Shown here piece after piece: positions 10,647-19,487 of a DNA stretch of 64,000 bases. The position numbers and the translations under genes were made by a program. A model generated the notes under the pieces. It was not told the DNA's origin. It saw nothing but the letters and a program-made list of their open reading frames with translations, and ran no database searches. The DNA is from Caulobacter sp. SLTY (GTDB taxonomy: Bacteria; Pseudomonadota; Alphaproteobacteria; Caulobacterales; Caulobacteraceae): positions 1 through 64,000 of the forward strand of contig NZ_JAAALA010000016.1 in the NCBI RefSeq assembly GCF_009905535.1, in the 5' to 3' direction. How positions within the stretch are numbered: position 1 is the first letter of the stretch; the number at the start of each line of letters is the position of its first letter.

Positions 10647-11021
10647 GTGTTCCATCTCGACACCAATGTGGTCATCTGGATGGCGGACCGCGCCGTTGAT
10701 CGCATATCGGGGGCCGCCCTGGCGGCCATCGAGACCGGGCCCGTCAGCGTATCCCCGATCGTTTTGCTCGAACTTCAGTACCTGCACGACATTGGACGCG
10801 CCACAACCAGCCCAGACAACATCCTCCTGGACCTCGCGGGTTTGGTCGATCTCACGATCAGCGACGTCTCCTTCGCAGCGGTCGTCAGCCATTCTCTGCG
10901 CCTGACCTGGACCCGTGATCCCTTTGATCGACTGGTCGTCGGAGCCGCGTTGGCGGAGCAGGCTCGACTGGTCACCGCCAACCGGCTCATCCGAAAAAAC
11001 CTGCCGGGCGCTGTCTGGTAG
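10647..11021 (+). CDS. PIN-domain toxin (VapC-like ribonuclease)
   Basis: 124 aa starting at GTG directly after the antitoxin stop. PIN domain from the first residues: FHLDTN (Asp5), LLELQ (Glu42) and RDPFDRLVV (Asp91, Asp94) form the Mg-binding acidic cluster of VapC site-specific RNases. The fourth acidic position, usually Asp in a TAD/TRD motif before the last helix, reads TANRLI (Asn112). This substitution occurs in some PIN toxins and need not abolish activity. Ends four bases before a convergent gene. Toxin activity is inferred from family and pairing. Confidence 0.87.
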   Translation: MFHLDTNVVIWMADRAVDRISGAALAAIETGPVSVSPIVLLELQYLHDIGRATTSPDNILLDLAGLVDLTISDVSFAAVVSHSLRLTWTRDPFDRLVVGAALAEQARLVTANRLIRKNLPGAVW

Positions 11022-11025
11022 GCTT

Positions 11026-11856
11026 TTAGTCCCACCAGAAGAGCCAGCTTTCGCTGACCATCAGCGCAGCTGCGTAGTTGGAAAGGGTCTCTAGGCCCTG
11101 GTCGATGGTGTCGTTGCAGTAGGCATGAAGCTCGCGGGCCAGCGCGAGCGCTTCCTCGCGCGTTGCAGGCCGTCGAGGGACACGCAGTTCGATGGTGTCG
11201 AAGGTGCAGGCGACAATCTCGGCGCCGTAGCGGTCGCGAAGGCTCCGCAGAGTCGCGACATGCGCTTGCGGCGGCGGGCAGCTATTGTAGCCGCCGAACC
11301 TAAGATAGGCCGGGACCTCGGTCGGATCGCTTGTGGGCAGCAGGGCGATATGAATGCGGTCACCAGGCGACATCGTCGGGTACCCACTCAACGCCTCGAC
11401 CCCGTCGAAGGTGGGCGGCCATTCGCCTACCGCGGGGCCCGCTTCGAATTCATCCAGTATGGCTGGATCGATGCTCGGATCCGCCCGAAGCATCGCAAGC
11501 AGCTCGGCCCGCTCCGCCGCCCGATCAGCCTTGACGTCTTCAGGATAACGGAAGGTGGCGGCGGCCTTGAGAATCTCGGCCGGCGGAGCACCAGCGTCCG
11601 AAAGCGCCCCGGCAACGCGGCCGGCCGAGAAGTCGTCGCCGATCACCACCGGCCACCCTCGGCCCTCCCTGCGCAGCCGCTCGACCGTCTCCATCACGAC
11701 GGCGCCGTAAACGGCGACTAGGGGGTAGGGAAAGGCGCCGAGGTCGAGCATTTCATCTTCCGCAGCCGACTGCCCAGCAACGGCAAACGCCGGCCGCAGG
11801 CCGATCACCGCCAGGACCGCACCAACCATCCCTGCGATCGAGCGGCGCGTGACCAC
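11026..11856 (-). CDS. exported DUF4253 protein
   Basis: 276 aa. The N-terminus MVTRRSIAGMVGAVLAVIG has a twin-arginine followed by a hydrophobic stretch, so export by Tat or Sec is likely. The last ~110 residues contain the DUF4253 signature: FGGYNSCPPPQAHVATLRSL, RYGAEIVACTFDTIELRV, then PATREEALALARE and the closing aromatic WLFWWD. The family is widespread in bacteria, often in polymorphic-toxin immunity or unknown contexts; biochemical role is not known. It sits two bases after the ssb stop codon on the same strand, so it may be read through from ssb. Confidence 0.8.
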   Translation of the reverse strand: MVTRRSIAGMVGAVLAVIGLRPAFAVAGQSAAEDEMLDLGAFPYPLVAVYGAVVMETVERLRREGRGWPVVIGDDFSAGRVAGALSDAGAPPAEILKAAATFRYPEDVKADRAAERAELLAMLRADPSIDPAILDEFEAGPAVGEWPPTFDGVEALSGYPTMSPGDRIHIALLPTSDPTEVPAYLRFGGYNSCPPPQAHVATLRSLRDRYGAEIVACTFDTIELRVPRRPATREEALALARELHAYCNDTIDQGLETLSNYAAALMVSESWLFWWD

Positions 11857-11858
11857 GC

Positions 11859-12365
11859 CTAGAACGGAATCTCGTCGTCCAGGTCGGCGCTGAAGTCTTC
11901 GCGCGGACCCGACGGCTGGTTGCGCTGGCCGCCGCCGAAGCCGCCGCCGCTGCTGCCGCCGCCCGAGTAGCCGCCGTCGCCATAGTCGCGGTCACCGCCG
12001 GCCCCGCCGCCGTCACGGCCGCCCAGCATGGTGAGTTCGCCGCGGAACTTCTGCAGCACGATCTCGGTCGAGTACTTCTCGACGCCCTGCTGGTCGGTCC
12101 ATTTGCGGGTCTGCAGGGCGCCCTCGATGTAAACCGTCGAGCCCTTCTTCACGTACTGCTCGATCACCTTGACGATGTTGTCGTTGAACACCACCACCCG
12201 GTGCCACTCGGTCTTTTCCTTGCGCTCGCCCGACTGGCGGTCGCGCCAGGTTTCGGAGGTGGCGATCGACAGGTTGGCGACGCGATCGCCGGAGTTGAGG
12301 GTGCGGATTTCCGGATCGCGGCCGAGGTTGCCGACCAGAATGACCTTGTTGACGCTGCCCGCCAT
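11859..12365 (-). CDS. ssb: single-stranded DNA-binding protein
   Basis: 168 aa from the ATG at 12363-12365, preceded by GGAGAAGG. Residues ~1-110 form the OB fold ([41 protein letters not shown]). A Gly/Ser/Asp-rich disordered linker follows and the conserved acidic tip DDEIPF ends the protein, the docking site for replication and repair partners. Acts as a tetramer on ssDNA in replication, repair and recombination. The longer frame upstream to 12494 has no family similarity. Located about 3 kb from gyrA. Confidence 0.97.
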   Translation of the reverse strand: MAGSVNKVILVGNLGRDPEIRTLNSGDRVANLSIATSETWRDRQSGERKEKTEWHRVVVFNDNIVKVIEQYVKKGSTVYIEGALQTRKWTDQQGVEKYSTEIVLQKFRGELTMLGGRDGGGAGGDRDYGDGGYSGGGSSGGGFGGGQRNQPSGPREDFSADLDDEIPF

Positions 12366-12521
12366 GGGACCTTCTCCATCTCGCCCGGCGACCAGACGCG
12401 CCGGAATCTGAAGCCGACTGTTAGGCCGCGACCCGAGGAGCCGCAAGCCTGCGTTCCCCATATGTTCTGAATTCCGCCGGCTTGTCCACAGCAATCGTTA
12501 ACGCCCGCCAGCAGCGCGGGA

Positions 12522-12905
12522 TCAGTTGATCGGCATGGCCCCGGGCTGGGCCAGGCGCCCGTCGCCGGTGCGTTCCAGCATCAAGTACTGGCCGCCGTTC
12601 CACTTTTCGCGGCGGAAGATGCCGCGCGGGTTGGCGATCAGGTAGCTGCCCTGATAGGCGCCGATGAGTTCGCGATTGCCGCCGCCCAGGGCCAGGAACC
12701 GCTGGCGCATGCCCTCGAGTTCGGCGGCGCAGTTCTCGATCTGCGGCACGTTGGACTTGATCTTGTTGAACCGGAAGGTCTTGCCGCCGTCCTTGGTCAC
12801 CGCGTGCCAGCAGACGCCCTTGTCCCAGGGCGCCTCCGGCGACTTCTCACAGGCGGCGAGCGGCAGAGCGAAGAGGGCCAGCAGGGCGAGGGCGTGCTTT
12901 GACAT
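12522..12905 (-). CDS. small predicted lipoprotein of unknown function
   Basis: 127 aa. The signal sequence ends in a lipobox LAAC with Cys19, so the mature protein would be lipid-anchored. The remaining ~108 residues carry two further cysteines (CWHAVTKDGG and ENCAAELEG) and a C-terminal block GIFRREKWNGGQYLMLERT. No named domain is recognised. The pattern CWxxV followed by a second Cys 25-30 residues later also occurs in the next gene upstream (CWSYAGANWTKLET and ACVQRLY), and both may belong to a Caulobacterales-restricted envelope group. Confidence 0.75.
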   Translation of the reverse strand: MSKHALALLALFALPLAACEKSPEAPWDKGVCWHAVTKDGGKTFRFNKIKSNVPQIENCAAELEGMRQRFLALGGGNRELIGAYQGSYLIANPRGIFRREKWNGGQYLMLERTGDGRLAQPGAMPIN

Positions 12906-12937
12906 GCGTAGACCCTACCTCGCCTCCCCTGTCCGGC

Positions 12938-13630
12938 TCAACCCACCGGATCGATGACGCAGTCGCGGCTCTGGCGCGCCAGGGTGCGGAAACGGCGGTT
13001 GTCGTCGGAGATTTCGACCTTGCCCGGAACCAGGCGCAGGGTCTGCTGGCCCCACCGCCCATAGGTCGCACGGCCGCTGCGCTCGCATTTGCCAGCGTAA
13101 AGCCGCTGCACGCAGGCGCTGAGGCTCATGGTCTCCAGCTTCGTCCAGTTGGCCCCGGCATAGCTCCAGCAGGCGGCGCCGTCCGCCGTGGGCGCCGGGG
13201 CGGGCGTGGAAGGCGTGGCCGGGCCGGGCGCCTGGGTCGGGGCCTGGGCGATGATCGGGGACTGAGGTTCGCTCTGAGGCGGCAGAGGGGCGACAATGGC
13301 GCCGGTCTGGCCCGAGGCGGCCAGGGCGCCGGTCTCATCGACGCCGACGTCCAGCGCGCCGGTGGCGACGCCGTTGCGCCTGGCGCATTCGGCCAGGGTG
13401 ATCTCGCCGACGAACTGGCCCTCGACGAAGCAGCGGATCGGCCGGGCGGCGTCCAGCTTGGTGTCGTCATCGCGGCCCTGCTCGACGACCAGGCCGCCTT
13501 GCGAGGCCGGCGGCGGGCCGTCCGGCTCGTCCGAGCCACGGGCGATGGCCAGGGCGATCAGCGCGCCCAGCACGATGGCGGCCAGGGCGCCGAGGCCCAG
13601 GACGACGCGGCGGTCCTTGAACAATTCCAT
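12938..13630 (-). CDS. single-pass membrane protein with Pro/Ala linker and cysteine-containing C-terminal domain
   Basis: 230 aa. One transmembrane helix (about residues 8-30) is followed by a periplasmic region with two parts: residues ~40-95 (RCFVEGQFVGEITLAECARR, two Cys) and, after a Pro/Ala-rich linker, residues ~150-230 (ACWSYAGANWTKLET, CVQRLYAGKC, ending near RDCVIDPVG). The repeated short motif of a Cys followed by LAxC/LSAC suggests two related small modules. Function unknown; type II membrane topology is inferred. Confidence 0.72.
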   Translation of the reverse strand: MELFKDRRVVLGLGALAAIVLGALIALAIARGSDEPDGPPPASQGGLVVEQGRDDDTKLDAARPIRCFVEGQFVGEITLAECARRNGVATGALDVGVDETGALAASGQTGAIVAPLPPQSEPQSPIIAQAPTQAPGPATPSTPAPAPTADGAACWSYAGANWTKLETMSLSACVQRLYAGKCERSGRATYGRWGQQTLRLVPGKVEISDDNRRFRTLARQSRDCVIDPVG

Positions 13631-13694
13631 GGCGATCAGCGCTACCGCGACAATGCGACGCTTTCAAGCACAGGAGCGGTGCAGGCGAGCGGCG

Positions 13695-16430
13695 TTATCC
13701 GCCCAGACGCTGCAGGGCGGCCTGATAGTTGGCCAACTGGTTGCTCAGGTACTCGGGGACCGGGCCGCTGGCGCTGGCATTGGTCACGGAGGCCGGCTTG
13801 GCGGCGGTTTCCAGGTCCCTGTAGGCGGTGCGGATGGAGCTCATCGCCTTGGACAGCACCAACTGGGCGTTGCGGACCGCATCCTCGCTGGCCAGGTTGA
13901 TGTCCCCGGCCAGGTTCAGGCCGTAGACGTTGCCGCCGCCATTGGCGCTGACCGTGCGGCCGGCGTCGTTGACCTTGGTCAGCCGCACCACCCCCTCGGC
14001 CAGGCCGATGGATTCCAGCATGTCCTTGCCGTTCTTGCCGGGCAGGATCTCGACTTGGGCGTTTTCGTTGGCCGGGGTGATCTTCAGGCGGCGGAAGCCG
14101 GTTTCGCTGACGATCTCGACCTTGGCGCGGAAGCCGGCGGCGCGCTTGACCTTGGCCATCAGGGTTTCCAGCGTGTCGTTGGCCGCCAGGGTGACGGTGG
14201 ACAGGGCGCCGCCCTCGCGGGTGCGGATCTGGAAGCTGTCGCCGGCCCGGGCTGAGGTGGCCGAGGTGATCATCTGGCTGTCGGTATAGGCCAGCGTCCC
14301 CTTGGGCAGGCCGAGGCGGTCGAGGGCCGTGGCGCCGGTGGCGTCGACTGCAATGGCGGTTGGGGTGACGTAGCCGTCCTTGCCGGTGATCCGCTGGGCA
14401 GAGCCGAAGGTCCCGGCCGCCACGTCCAGCTCGACGATGTAGCCGTCCTGCTTGCCGATGGGCTCGGCGCCGTCGGGCATGCCCTCGCCGGCCAGGCCGG
14501 TCAGCCAGACCTTGCCGCCGGCCACGGCTATTCCGGTGACTGTGTCTTCGTTGGCCCCGCCGTAGTAGGCCAGGGCGTCGGAGGCGGTGCTGGACAGGTC
14601 GGTCGACAGGCGGGCGGCGAAGCCGTCCATGCCGGCGCTGTAGGCCCGGGTCGGCGTCCCCAGGGCCAGGGCCCCGTTGCGGGTCGAGCCGCCGATATAG
14701 AGTTCGCCGCCGTCGATCTTCATCCCGGCCAGGGTCCCGCCCATCAGGTCGCCGAGGTTACGGGTGGCCCCGGCCGCGGCGACGCCGCCGGTGACGTCGA
14801 AGCTGCGCAGGACCGCCTTGTTGTCCTCCATCGAGCCGACGATCACCTGGTTCCCGTTGACCACCAGGTCGCTGACCGCCTCGTTGCCCGCCCCGCCGAT
14901 CGCCTCGGTGAACAGGGTCTTGGGCGCGCCCTTGGCGTCGGTGGTCAGGGCGGTGAGGTAGCCGTCCCAGCCGCCCAGCCCGCCGGTCGTGCCCGGCATC
15001 GAGGACTTGGCCTTGCCGCCCACATAGACCGTGCCGTCGGCGCCGAAGGCCACTGCGGTGGCCTCGTCGTCCTGCAGGGCGCCGCGACGGCTGGTCCAGG
15101 TCTCGTCGCCCTTGGCGTCGAACAGGGTCACGAAGCTGTCGGTCAGCTTCGAGGTGGGGCCGGAGTTGATCGGGCCGTTGGACGCCCCTTCAAGCTGGCC
15201 GGTGATGGAGCCGGCGATGGCCACCTTGCCATCGGCCGAGACGGCCAGGGCGTTGGCGGTGGTCTCGCCGACGGCGCCCAGGGTGCGGGCGAACATCAGC
15301 TTGCCCTGGGAGTCGTATTTCAAAAGGGCGACGTCCTCGCCGGACTTGATCGCCTGACCGTCGATGTCGCCCGACACCTCGGCCAGCATGTAGACCGAGC
15401 CGTCGGGACCGATCTCCTGCGCCTTCACCGCGGAGATGGTCTTTTCCAGGCCGTTGGAGAAGACCTTGGTTCCAACCCCGCCGCCGGTCCCGGCCTCGGT
15501 CTTGGTCAGGCTGGACGCATAGACCGCGTCCTTGGTCTTGCTGTCCTTGTCGGGGTCGGGGTTGCCCGCCGTGGTCGCAACATAGACCGCCGGCTTGGCC
15601 GTCGAGGCGGCGAAGGTGACGGTCTCGACCGAGTCCCCAACCACCTTGAACGCGTACTTGTCGCCGGTGGCCGGCAGGGTGACCGTGGTGCCGCCGGTCT
15701 GCACGGTCTTGGTCTCGCCAGCCGTGCGGCTGACCTGGAACTTGGTGGCCACCCCGGCGGCCGACAGCTTGCCGTTGATGAAGGCGTTCACATTGCTCAT
15801 CGAGCGGGTGGTCGCGCCCATCTCCGACAGGTCGATGCTGATCGTCTGGGTGGTGTTGAGTTTCTTGACCTGGATGTCGAACTGCACCGCCCCGCCGAAG
15901 GCCGCCACGGCCTCGGTCGAGGTTCCGGTGTGCAGGGTTGCGGTGGTGTAGCTGTAGTCGGCGCGCGGGATGCCGACCTTGGACTTGTCGGAGGTCATCG
16001 CCTCGCCGCGGGTCAGGCGAAGCTGCTCCAGCTTCAGGCTGTCGGCATAGGCCGTGGTCTCGGCCAAGCCCTTGGCGAACACCTTCTGGATCTTACTCTT
16101 CTCGGCGTCGGTGACGCCGCGCTCGCTCATGCGTTCGGCGAGCCCCGTGAGAGCGTTCAGCCCCTGGAACAGGGAAAACAGCTTCTTGTAGTCGGCGCTG
16201 GACCCCGGCAGGTCGAGCACCGCCGCGTTCTCGTCGATGAACCGCCGCCCCATCATGACCGACTCGACCAGGGCGCTGGCCCGCGGCGCCACCGAGGTGG
16301 TCGCCCAGGGGGCGGTGGGGGCATACTTGGTCTTGCCCGTGCCGGTGGACCCCGTCGACAGGCTGGACGCCTGGCCGGTTCGCGCCTGGTAGTAGCCCAG
16401 GAGAACGGAGGTATCGAGGGTGATCGCCAC
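13695..16430 (-). CDS. flaEY: FlaEY-like flagellar protein with beta-propeller core
   Basis: 911 aa without a signal peptide. Residues ~180-265 (SISIDLSEMG, NAFINGKLSAAGVATKFQ) and ~720-805 (DSFQIRTREGG, DTLETLMAKVKRAAGFRAKV) resemble flagellin/FliD hook-IN modules. Between them residues ~325-715 contain repeated SBBP-like blades (for example ALAVSADGKVAIAGS, AVAFGADGTVYVGGK), a likely beta-propeller. The C-terminus is helical. Size, composition and position beside flagellins and an FlmH-type acetyltransferase match Caulobacter FlaEY, reported to modulate flagellin and chemotaxis gene expression; homology is judged from memory of that gene, so the symbol is provisional. Confidence 0.72.
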   Translation of the reverse strand: MAITLDTSVLLGYYQARTGQASSLSTGSTGTGKTKYAPTAPWATTSVAPRASALVESVMMGRRFIDENAAVLDLPGSSADYKKLFSLFQGLNALTGLAERMSERGVTDAEKSKIQKVFAKGLAETTAYADSLKLEQLRLTRGEAMTSDKSKVGIPRADYSYTTATLHTGTSTEAVAAFGGAVQFDIQVKKLNTTQTISIDLSEMGATTRSMSNVNAFINGKLSAAGVATKFQVSRTAGETKTVQTGGTTVTLPATGDKYAFKVVGDSVETVTFAASTAKPAVYVATTAGNPDPDKDSKTKDAVYASSLTKTEAGTGGGVGTKVFSNGLEKTISAVKAQEIGPDGSVYMLAEVSGDIDGQAIKSGEDVALLKYDSQGKLMFARTLGAVGETTANALAVSADGKVAIAGSITGQLEGASNGPINSGPTSKLTDSFVTLFDAKGDETWTSRRGALQDDEATAVAFGADGTVYVGGKAKSSMPGTTGGLGGWDGYLTALTTDAKGAPKTLFTEAIGGAGNEAVSDLVVNGNQVIVGSMEDNKAVLRSFDVTGGVAAAGATRNLGDLMGGTLAGMKIDGGELYIGGSTRNGALALGTPTRAYSAGMDGFAARLSTDLSSTASDALAYYGGANEDTVTGIAVAGGKVWLTGLAGEGMPDGAEPIGKQDGYIVELDVAAGTFGSAQRITGKDGYVTPTAIAVDATGATALDRLGLPKGTLAYTDSQMITSATSARAGDSFQIRTREGGALSTVTLAANDTLETLMAKVKRAAGFRAKVEIVSETGFRRLKITPANENAQVEILPGKNGKDMLESIGLAEGVVRLTKVNDAGRTVSANGGGNVYGLNLAGDINLASEDAVRNAQLVLSKAMSSIRTAYRDLETAAKPASVTNASASGPVPEYLSNQLANYQAALQRLGG

Positions 16431-16496
16431 GGGTGGTCCAACGACGCGGACAGGCGTCCGCGCGCGGAGTATCGCGCGCCCGAGCCTTACAGGGGG

Positions 16497-17051
16497 TTAA
16501 GCGGCGATCAGCCGCGCCTGGACCAGGTCGCCGCGAGCCCGCTCACGGCGGCCGGACCAATCGGGGGCCAGGATGCCAAGCAGGACGACGTCGCGGCGCT
16601 CACCGCTCTTCAGAGCGTGATCCCGCAGGTAGCCTTCTCGGACGAACCCTGCGGCGGTCATCATCTTCAGAGCGTTGTCGTTGTGGGCCATGACCTCGGC
16701 CCAGACCTTGTCGAGGCCCATTTCGCAGAAGGCCTTGTCCAGACCCAGCACCTGGGCGGCGCGGCCGACCCCACGGCCCCGGGACGCCGGATCACCGATG
16801 AACCAGTTCCAGCTGGCGCGGCGATGGTGGCTGGCCAGACCCGTCAGGGTCATCAGCCCGGCCGGGGCGCCGTCGCGGAGGATCATCCAGCCACGGCCGT
16901 CGGCGCCGGCCAGCAGATCGACGAACCAGCGCTGGTGAGCCCCGCGGTCGGGCACGGCGGCGTCGGACATCCAGCGGTCGACCAGCGGGTCCTGGCGCCA
17001 GCGGTAAAGCTGCTCCTCGTCGCCGGGCTCCAGGTCGCGAAGGCTGATCAT
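16497..17051 (-). CDS. PseH/FlmH-like GNAT acetyltransferase
   Basis: 184 aa. GNAT fold with acetyl-CoA loop ASRGRGVGRAAQ, then a helix and the strand KVWAEVMAHNDNALKMM, and the closing GFVREGYLRDHALKSGE typical of the RimJ/PseH branch. PseH enzymes N-acetylate the 4-amino sugar intermediate of pseudaminic acid, the sugar used on Caulobacter flagellins. Position between flaEY and a flagellin supports a flagellin-modification role, but protein N-acetylation cannot be excluded. A second PseH-like gene lies at 37649-38236. Confidence 0.75.
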   Translation of the reverse strand: MISLRDLEPGDEEQLYRWRQDPLVDRWMSDAAVPDRGAHQRWFVDLLAGADGRGWMILRDGAPAGLMTLTGLASHHRRASWNWFIGDPASRGRGVGRAAQVLGLDKAFCEMGLDKVWAEVMAHNDNALKMMTAAGFVREGYLRDHALKSGERRDVVLLGILAPDWSGRRERARGDLVQARLIAA

Positions 17052-17071
17052 GCGGCCGGTCTAATTCAGCT

Positions 17072-17908
17072 TTAGCCGCCTTGGAACAGGCTCAGCACGA
17101 TTTGCGGCGCCTGGTTGGCGATCGACAAGGCCTGGGCGCCGAGCTGCTGCTGCACCTGCAAGGCCTGAAGTCGGGCGCTTTCCTTGGCCAGGTCGGCGTC
17201 GACCAGGTTGCCGATGCCGCTGTTCAGCACATCGGTCAGCTTGGAGATGAAGGTGTTGTGCGCCTGGATCTGCTTGGACTGCGCGCCGAGGTCGCCGAGC
17301 GCCTGGTTGACGTTGGCGATCGAGGCGTTGATCTGGCTCATCACGCTGGTGGCCAGGGTGGCGGTCGAGATCGACGCGGTGCCGGCGACGGTCAGGATCG
17401 AGCCACCCAGCGACATGTTCTTCACTGACAGGGTGATGTAGGCATTCGCGTCGGCGTTGGCCAGGAAGCGGATGTTGGTGGTCAGCGAGCCGTTCAGCAG
17501 GTTCGCGCCGTCGAAGTTGGCGTTGGTCAGGGCCTGGGTGATCTGCTTCAGCGTGGCCTTGAAGTCGGCGTCCAGCGCCGTGCGGGCCTGGGTGTCGATG
17601 GACGGGTCCATCGCCGCGGTGACCTTTTCCTTCAGGGTGTTGAGCAGGTCCGAGACCGACTCACCGGCGGTGAGCGCCACGTCGGAGATCGAGGTCGCGC
17701 GGTCGAGGCTCATCTTGACCGCCGACAGGGCGCCGATATCGGCGCGCTGCGCCTGGGCGATGCCCCAGACGGAGGCGTTGTCCTTGGCGCCCTGAACCTT
17801 CAACCCCGTCGAGATGCGACCCTGGACGCTCTCCAGGTTGTCGTTGGTCTTGTTGAGGTTCTGCAGGGCAATCAGGGCCGACTGATTGGTATGGACGCCG
17901 ATGGTCAT
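17072..17908 (-). CDS. flagellin, divergent member
   Basis: 278 aa. Conserved D0/D1 helices at both ends: MTIGVHTNQSALIALQNL and RISTGLKVQGAKDNASVW at the N-terminus, [18 protein letters not shown] and [17 protein letters not shown] at the C-terminus. The central part is short, as in alphaproteobacterial flagellins, with surface Ser/Thr available for O-glycosylation. It is less similar to the two other flagellins here than they are to each other. Upstream sequence lacks a sigma-54 element but has a TTAACCAT half-site (17997-18004), so timing of expression may differ. Exported by the flagellar type III system, no signal peptide. Confidence 0.95.
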   Translation of the reverse strand: MTIGVHTNQSALIALQNLNKTNDNLESVQGRISTGLKVQGAKDNASVWGIAQAQRADIGALSAVKMSLDRATSISDVALTAGESVSDLLNTLKEKVTAAMDPSIDTQARTALDADFKATLKQITQALTNANFDGANLLNGSLTTNIRFLANADANAYITLSVKNMSLGGSILTVAGTASISTATLATSVMSQINASIANVNQALGDLGAQSKQIQAHNTFISKLTDVLNSGIGNLVDADLAKESARLQALQVQQQLGAQALSIANQAPQIVLSLFQGG

Positions 17909-17996
17909 GGACCGCCTCCCGGTGCGTCTTCGACGCGCGGCGTCCGCCGATTCGGCCGCCTGTTCCCTGACAGGCTAAGGGGGCGATGGTGTGCGT

Positions 17997-18004
17997 ATGG
18001 TTAA
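17997..18004 (-). promoter_or_regulatory. CtrA-like half-site upstream of divergent flagellin
   Basis: TTAACCAT on the minus strand, 89-96 bases before the flagellin start; a second TTAACC lies at 18048-18053. TTAACCAT is a known CtrA half-site in Caulobacter, but an 8-mer alone is weak evidence. Confidence 0.4.
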
Positions 18005-18085
18005 CGCCGCAGAAACCATGATGGCCGCCGTCGCGAGGGGCGACGTCGGTTAAAGTGTTCGAATCGGCGCCTCGGCCGGATGTCG

Positions 18086-18370
18086 TCAGTCCCGCGTGTC
18101 GACCACCATGCCCGGGTTGTAGTCGTCTGAAGTCATCGCCTTCAGGACGCTTTCGCGGGGCAGCTGCTGGACCACTTCGCCGGTGCGGCGGTCGAGGGTC
18201 TTGTAGACGAAGGCGCCGGTGGCCTCGTCTTCCTCGATCACCAGGCGAAGGTCGGCGGTCTGACCCTGGCGGGCCGGGCCGACGGTTTCAGCGGTGGGTT
18301 CGACCGGCCGGGCGATCATCGCCGCGACGGGCTCGGGAACCTGTCGAATTGAACCTATGCTGTTGCTCAT
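18086..18370 (-). CDS. flaG: FlaG-family flagellar protein
   Basis: 94 aa from the ATG at 18368-18370 with GGGAGAG just upstream; the longer frame to 18415 is not preferred. The C-terminal half (LRLVIEEDEATGAFVYKTLD, TGEVVQQLPRESVLKA) is the FlaG domain, found in proteins encoded beside flagellin genes and linked to filament length or assembly. The N-terminal half is Pro/Ala-rich. It lies between two flagellin genes on the same strand and may be read together with the upstream flagellin. Confidence 0.85.
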   Translation of the reverse strand: MSNSIGSIRQVPEPVAAMIARPVEPTAETVGPARQGQTADLRLVIEEDEATGAFVYKTLDRRTGEVVQQLPRESVLKAMTSDDYNPGMVVDTRD

Positions 18371-18496
18371 CTCTCCCAAATCGCCAGGTCCTTGCGGATC
18401 GGCGTCTCCTGCCAAAGCGCCCGAGGTTTACGTCCCGGGCGAACGCGCATGGTTGGGGGCGAGCGCCGAGACGCCCGCCCCCGCCCATGGAGCCGT

Positions 18497-19327
18497 TTAG
18501 CGGAACAGACCCAGCAGCGACGAAGCCGAGGAGTTGGCGATCGACAGGGCCTGCACACCGAGCTGTTGCTTGGTTTGCAGCGCCTGCAGGCGCGCGCTTT
18601 CCTTGGCCAGGTCGGCGTCGACGAGGTTGCCCACGCCAGCGTCCAGGCTGTCCTGCAGCTTGCCGATGAAGCTGGCATGCGCCTCCAGCGCCTTCGAACC
18701 GGTGCCCAGCTTGGCCAGGGCGGCGGAGACGTTGGTGATCGAGGCGTTGACCAGGCCCAGCGCCGTGGCGGCGGTGGTGGCGGTGGAGAACGAGGTGGTC
18801 GCGGTGACCGTCACGTTAGAGCCGCCGAGGGCCAGGGACTGAGCCGCAACCGTCAGCTTCGAGGAGCCGTCGGCGTTGGCGAGCGCGGCGATGGTGGTGC
18901 CGCTGGCCTTGATCATGTTGGCGCCGTTGAAGTCGGCGTTCGAGACGGCCTTGCCGATCTGGTCGCGCAGGGCCTTGAAGTCTTCGTTCAGAGCAGTCCG
19001 GCTCGCGGTGTCCAGCGAGGTGTCGGCGGCCGCCAGAGCCTTTTCCTTCATCTGCGACAGCAGGTCGGAAACCGACTCACCACCGGCGATGGCCACGTCG
19101 ACCACCGAGATCCCGCGTTGCAGCGAGTCCTTGACGGCGTTCAGGGCGTTGGAAGTGGCGCGCTGGCCTTGGGCGATGGCGAAAACCGCGCCGTTGTCCT
19201 TGGCCGAAGCAACCTTCTTGCCAGTGTTGATCCGGCTCTGGACAGTGTCCAGCTCACGGTTCGTGGCATTGAGGTTTTGCAGGGCGACCATAGCGCCCGA
19301 GTTCGTGTTAACGCTGTTCAGCGCCAT
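18497..19327 (-). CDS. flagellin (FljK-like)
   Basis: 276 aa. [19 protein letters not shown] and [18 protein letters not shown] at the N-terminus and [33 protein letters not shown] at the C-terminus are the conserved filament helices, close in pattern to Caulobacter alpha-class flagellins. A sigma-54 promoter sits 72 bases before the start and paired palindromes lie a further 75-130 bases upstream. The long leader (about 60 bases) is a plausible target for FlbT-dependent control, as known for Caulobacter flagellin mRNA; flbT is present in this window. Confidence 0.96.
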   Translation of the reverse strand: MALNSVNTNSGAMVALQNLNATNRELDTVQSRINTGKKVASAKDNGAVFAIAQGQRATSNALNAVKDSLQRGISVVDVAIAGGESVSDLLSQMKEKALAAADTSLDTASRTALNEDFKALRDQIGKAVSNADFNGANMIKASGTTIAALANADGSSKLTVAAQSLALGGSNVTVTATTSFSTATTAATALGLVNASITNVSAALAKLGTGSKALEAHASFIGKLQDSLDAGVGNLVDADLAKESARLQALQTKQQLGVQALSIANSSASSLLGLFR

Positions 19328-19398
19328 GACGATAGTTCCTATTCAAGGTGTCCGACGTCGTTTTGACAGCCGGGAGCATTTTGCTCGGGTCGTTTGGC

Positions 19399-19414
19399 TG
19401 CAAGCGGCGGGCCA
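19399..19414 (-). promoter_or_regulatory. sigma-54 promoter of flagellin 18497-19327
   Basis: On the minus strand TGGCCC-GCCGC-TTGCA matches the -24/-12 consensus with GG and GC separated by exactly ten bases. Predicted transcript start is near 19388, giving a leader of about 60 bases. Confidence 0.82.
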
Positions 19415-19487
19415 CCGAGCCCGTCGCAGGGAAAAGCTCTAAGCGTTTGATTTTACGGCGTTATAGGTGTGTTAGGCATGCCGCCGG

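Noticed and set aside
12899-13900. 333-aa plus-strand open frame across two small envelope genes
   Set aside because: Low-complexity Gly/Arg/Ala composition and overlap of two genes with signal or membrane sequences on the minus strand.
18455-18482. GGGGGCG/CGCCCCC hairpin after a flagellin gene as terminator
   Set aside because: Seven pairs with a 14-base loop and no T tract on either strand.
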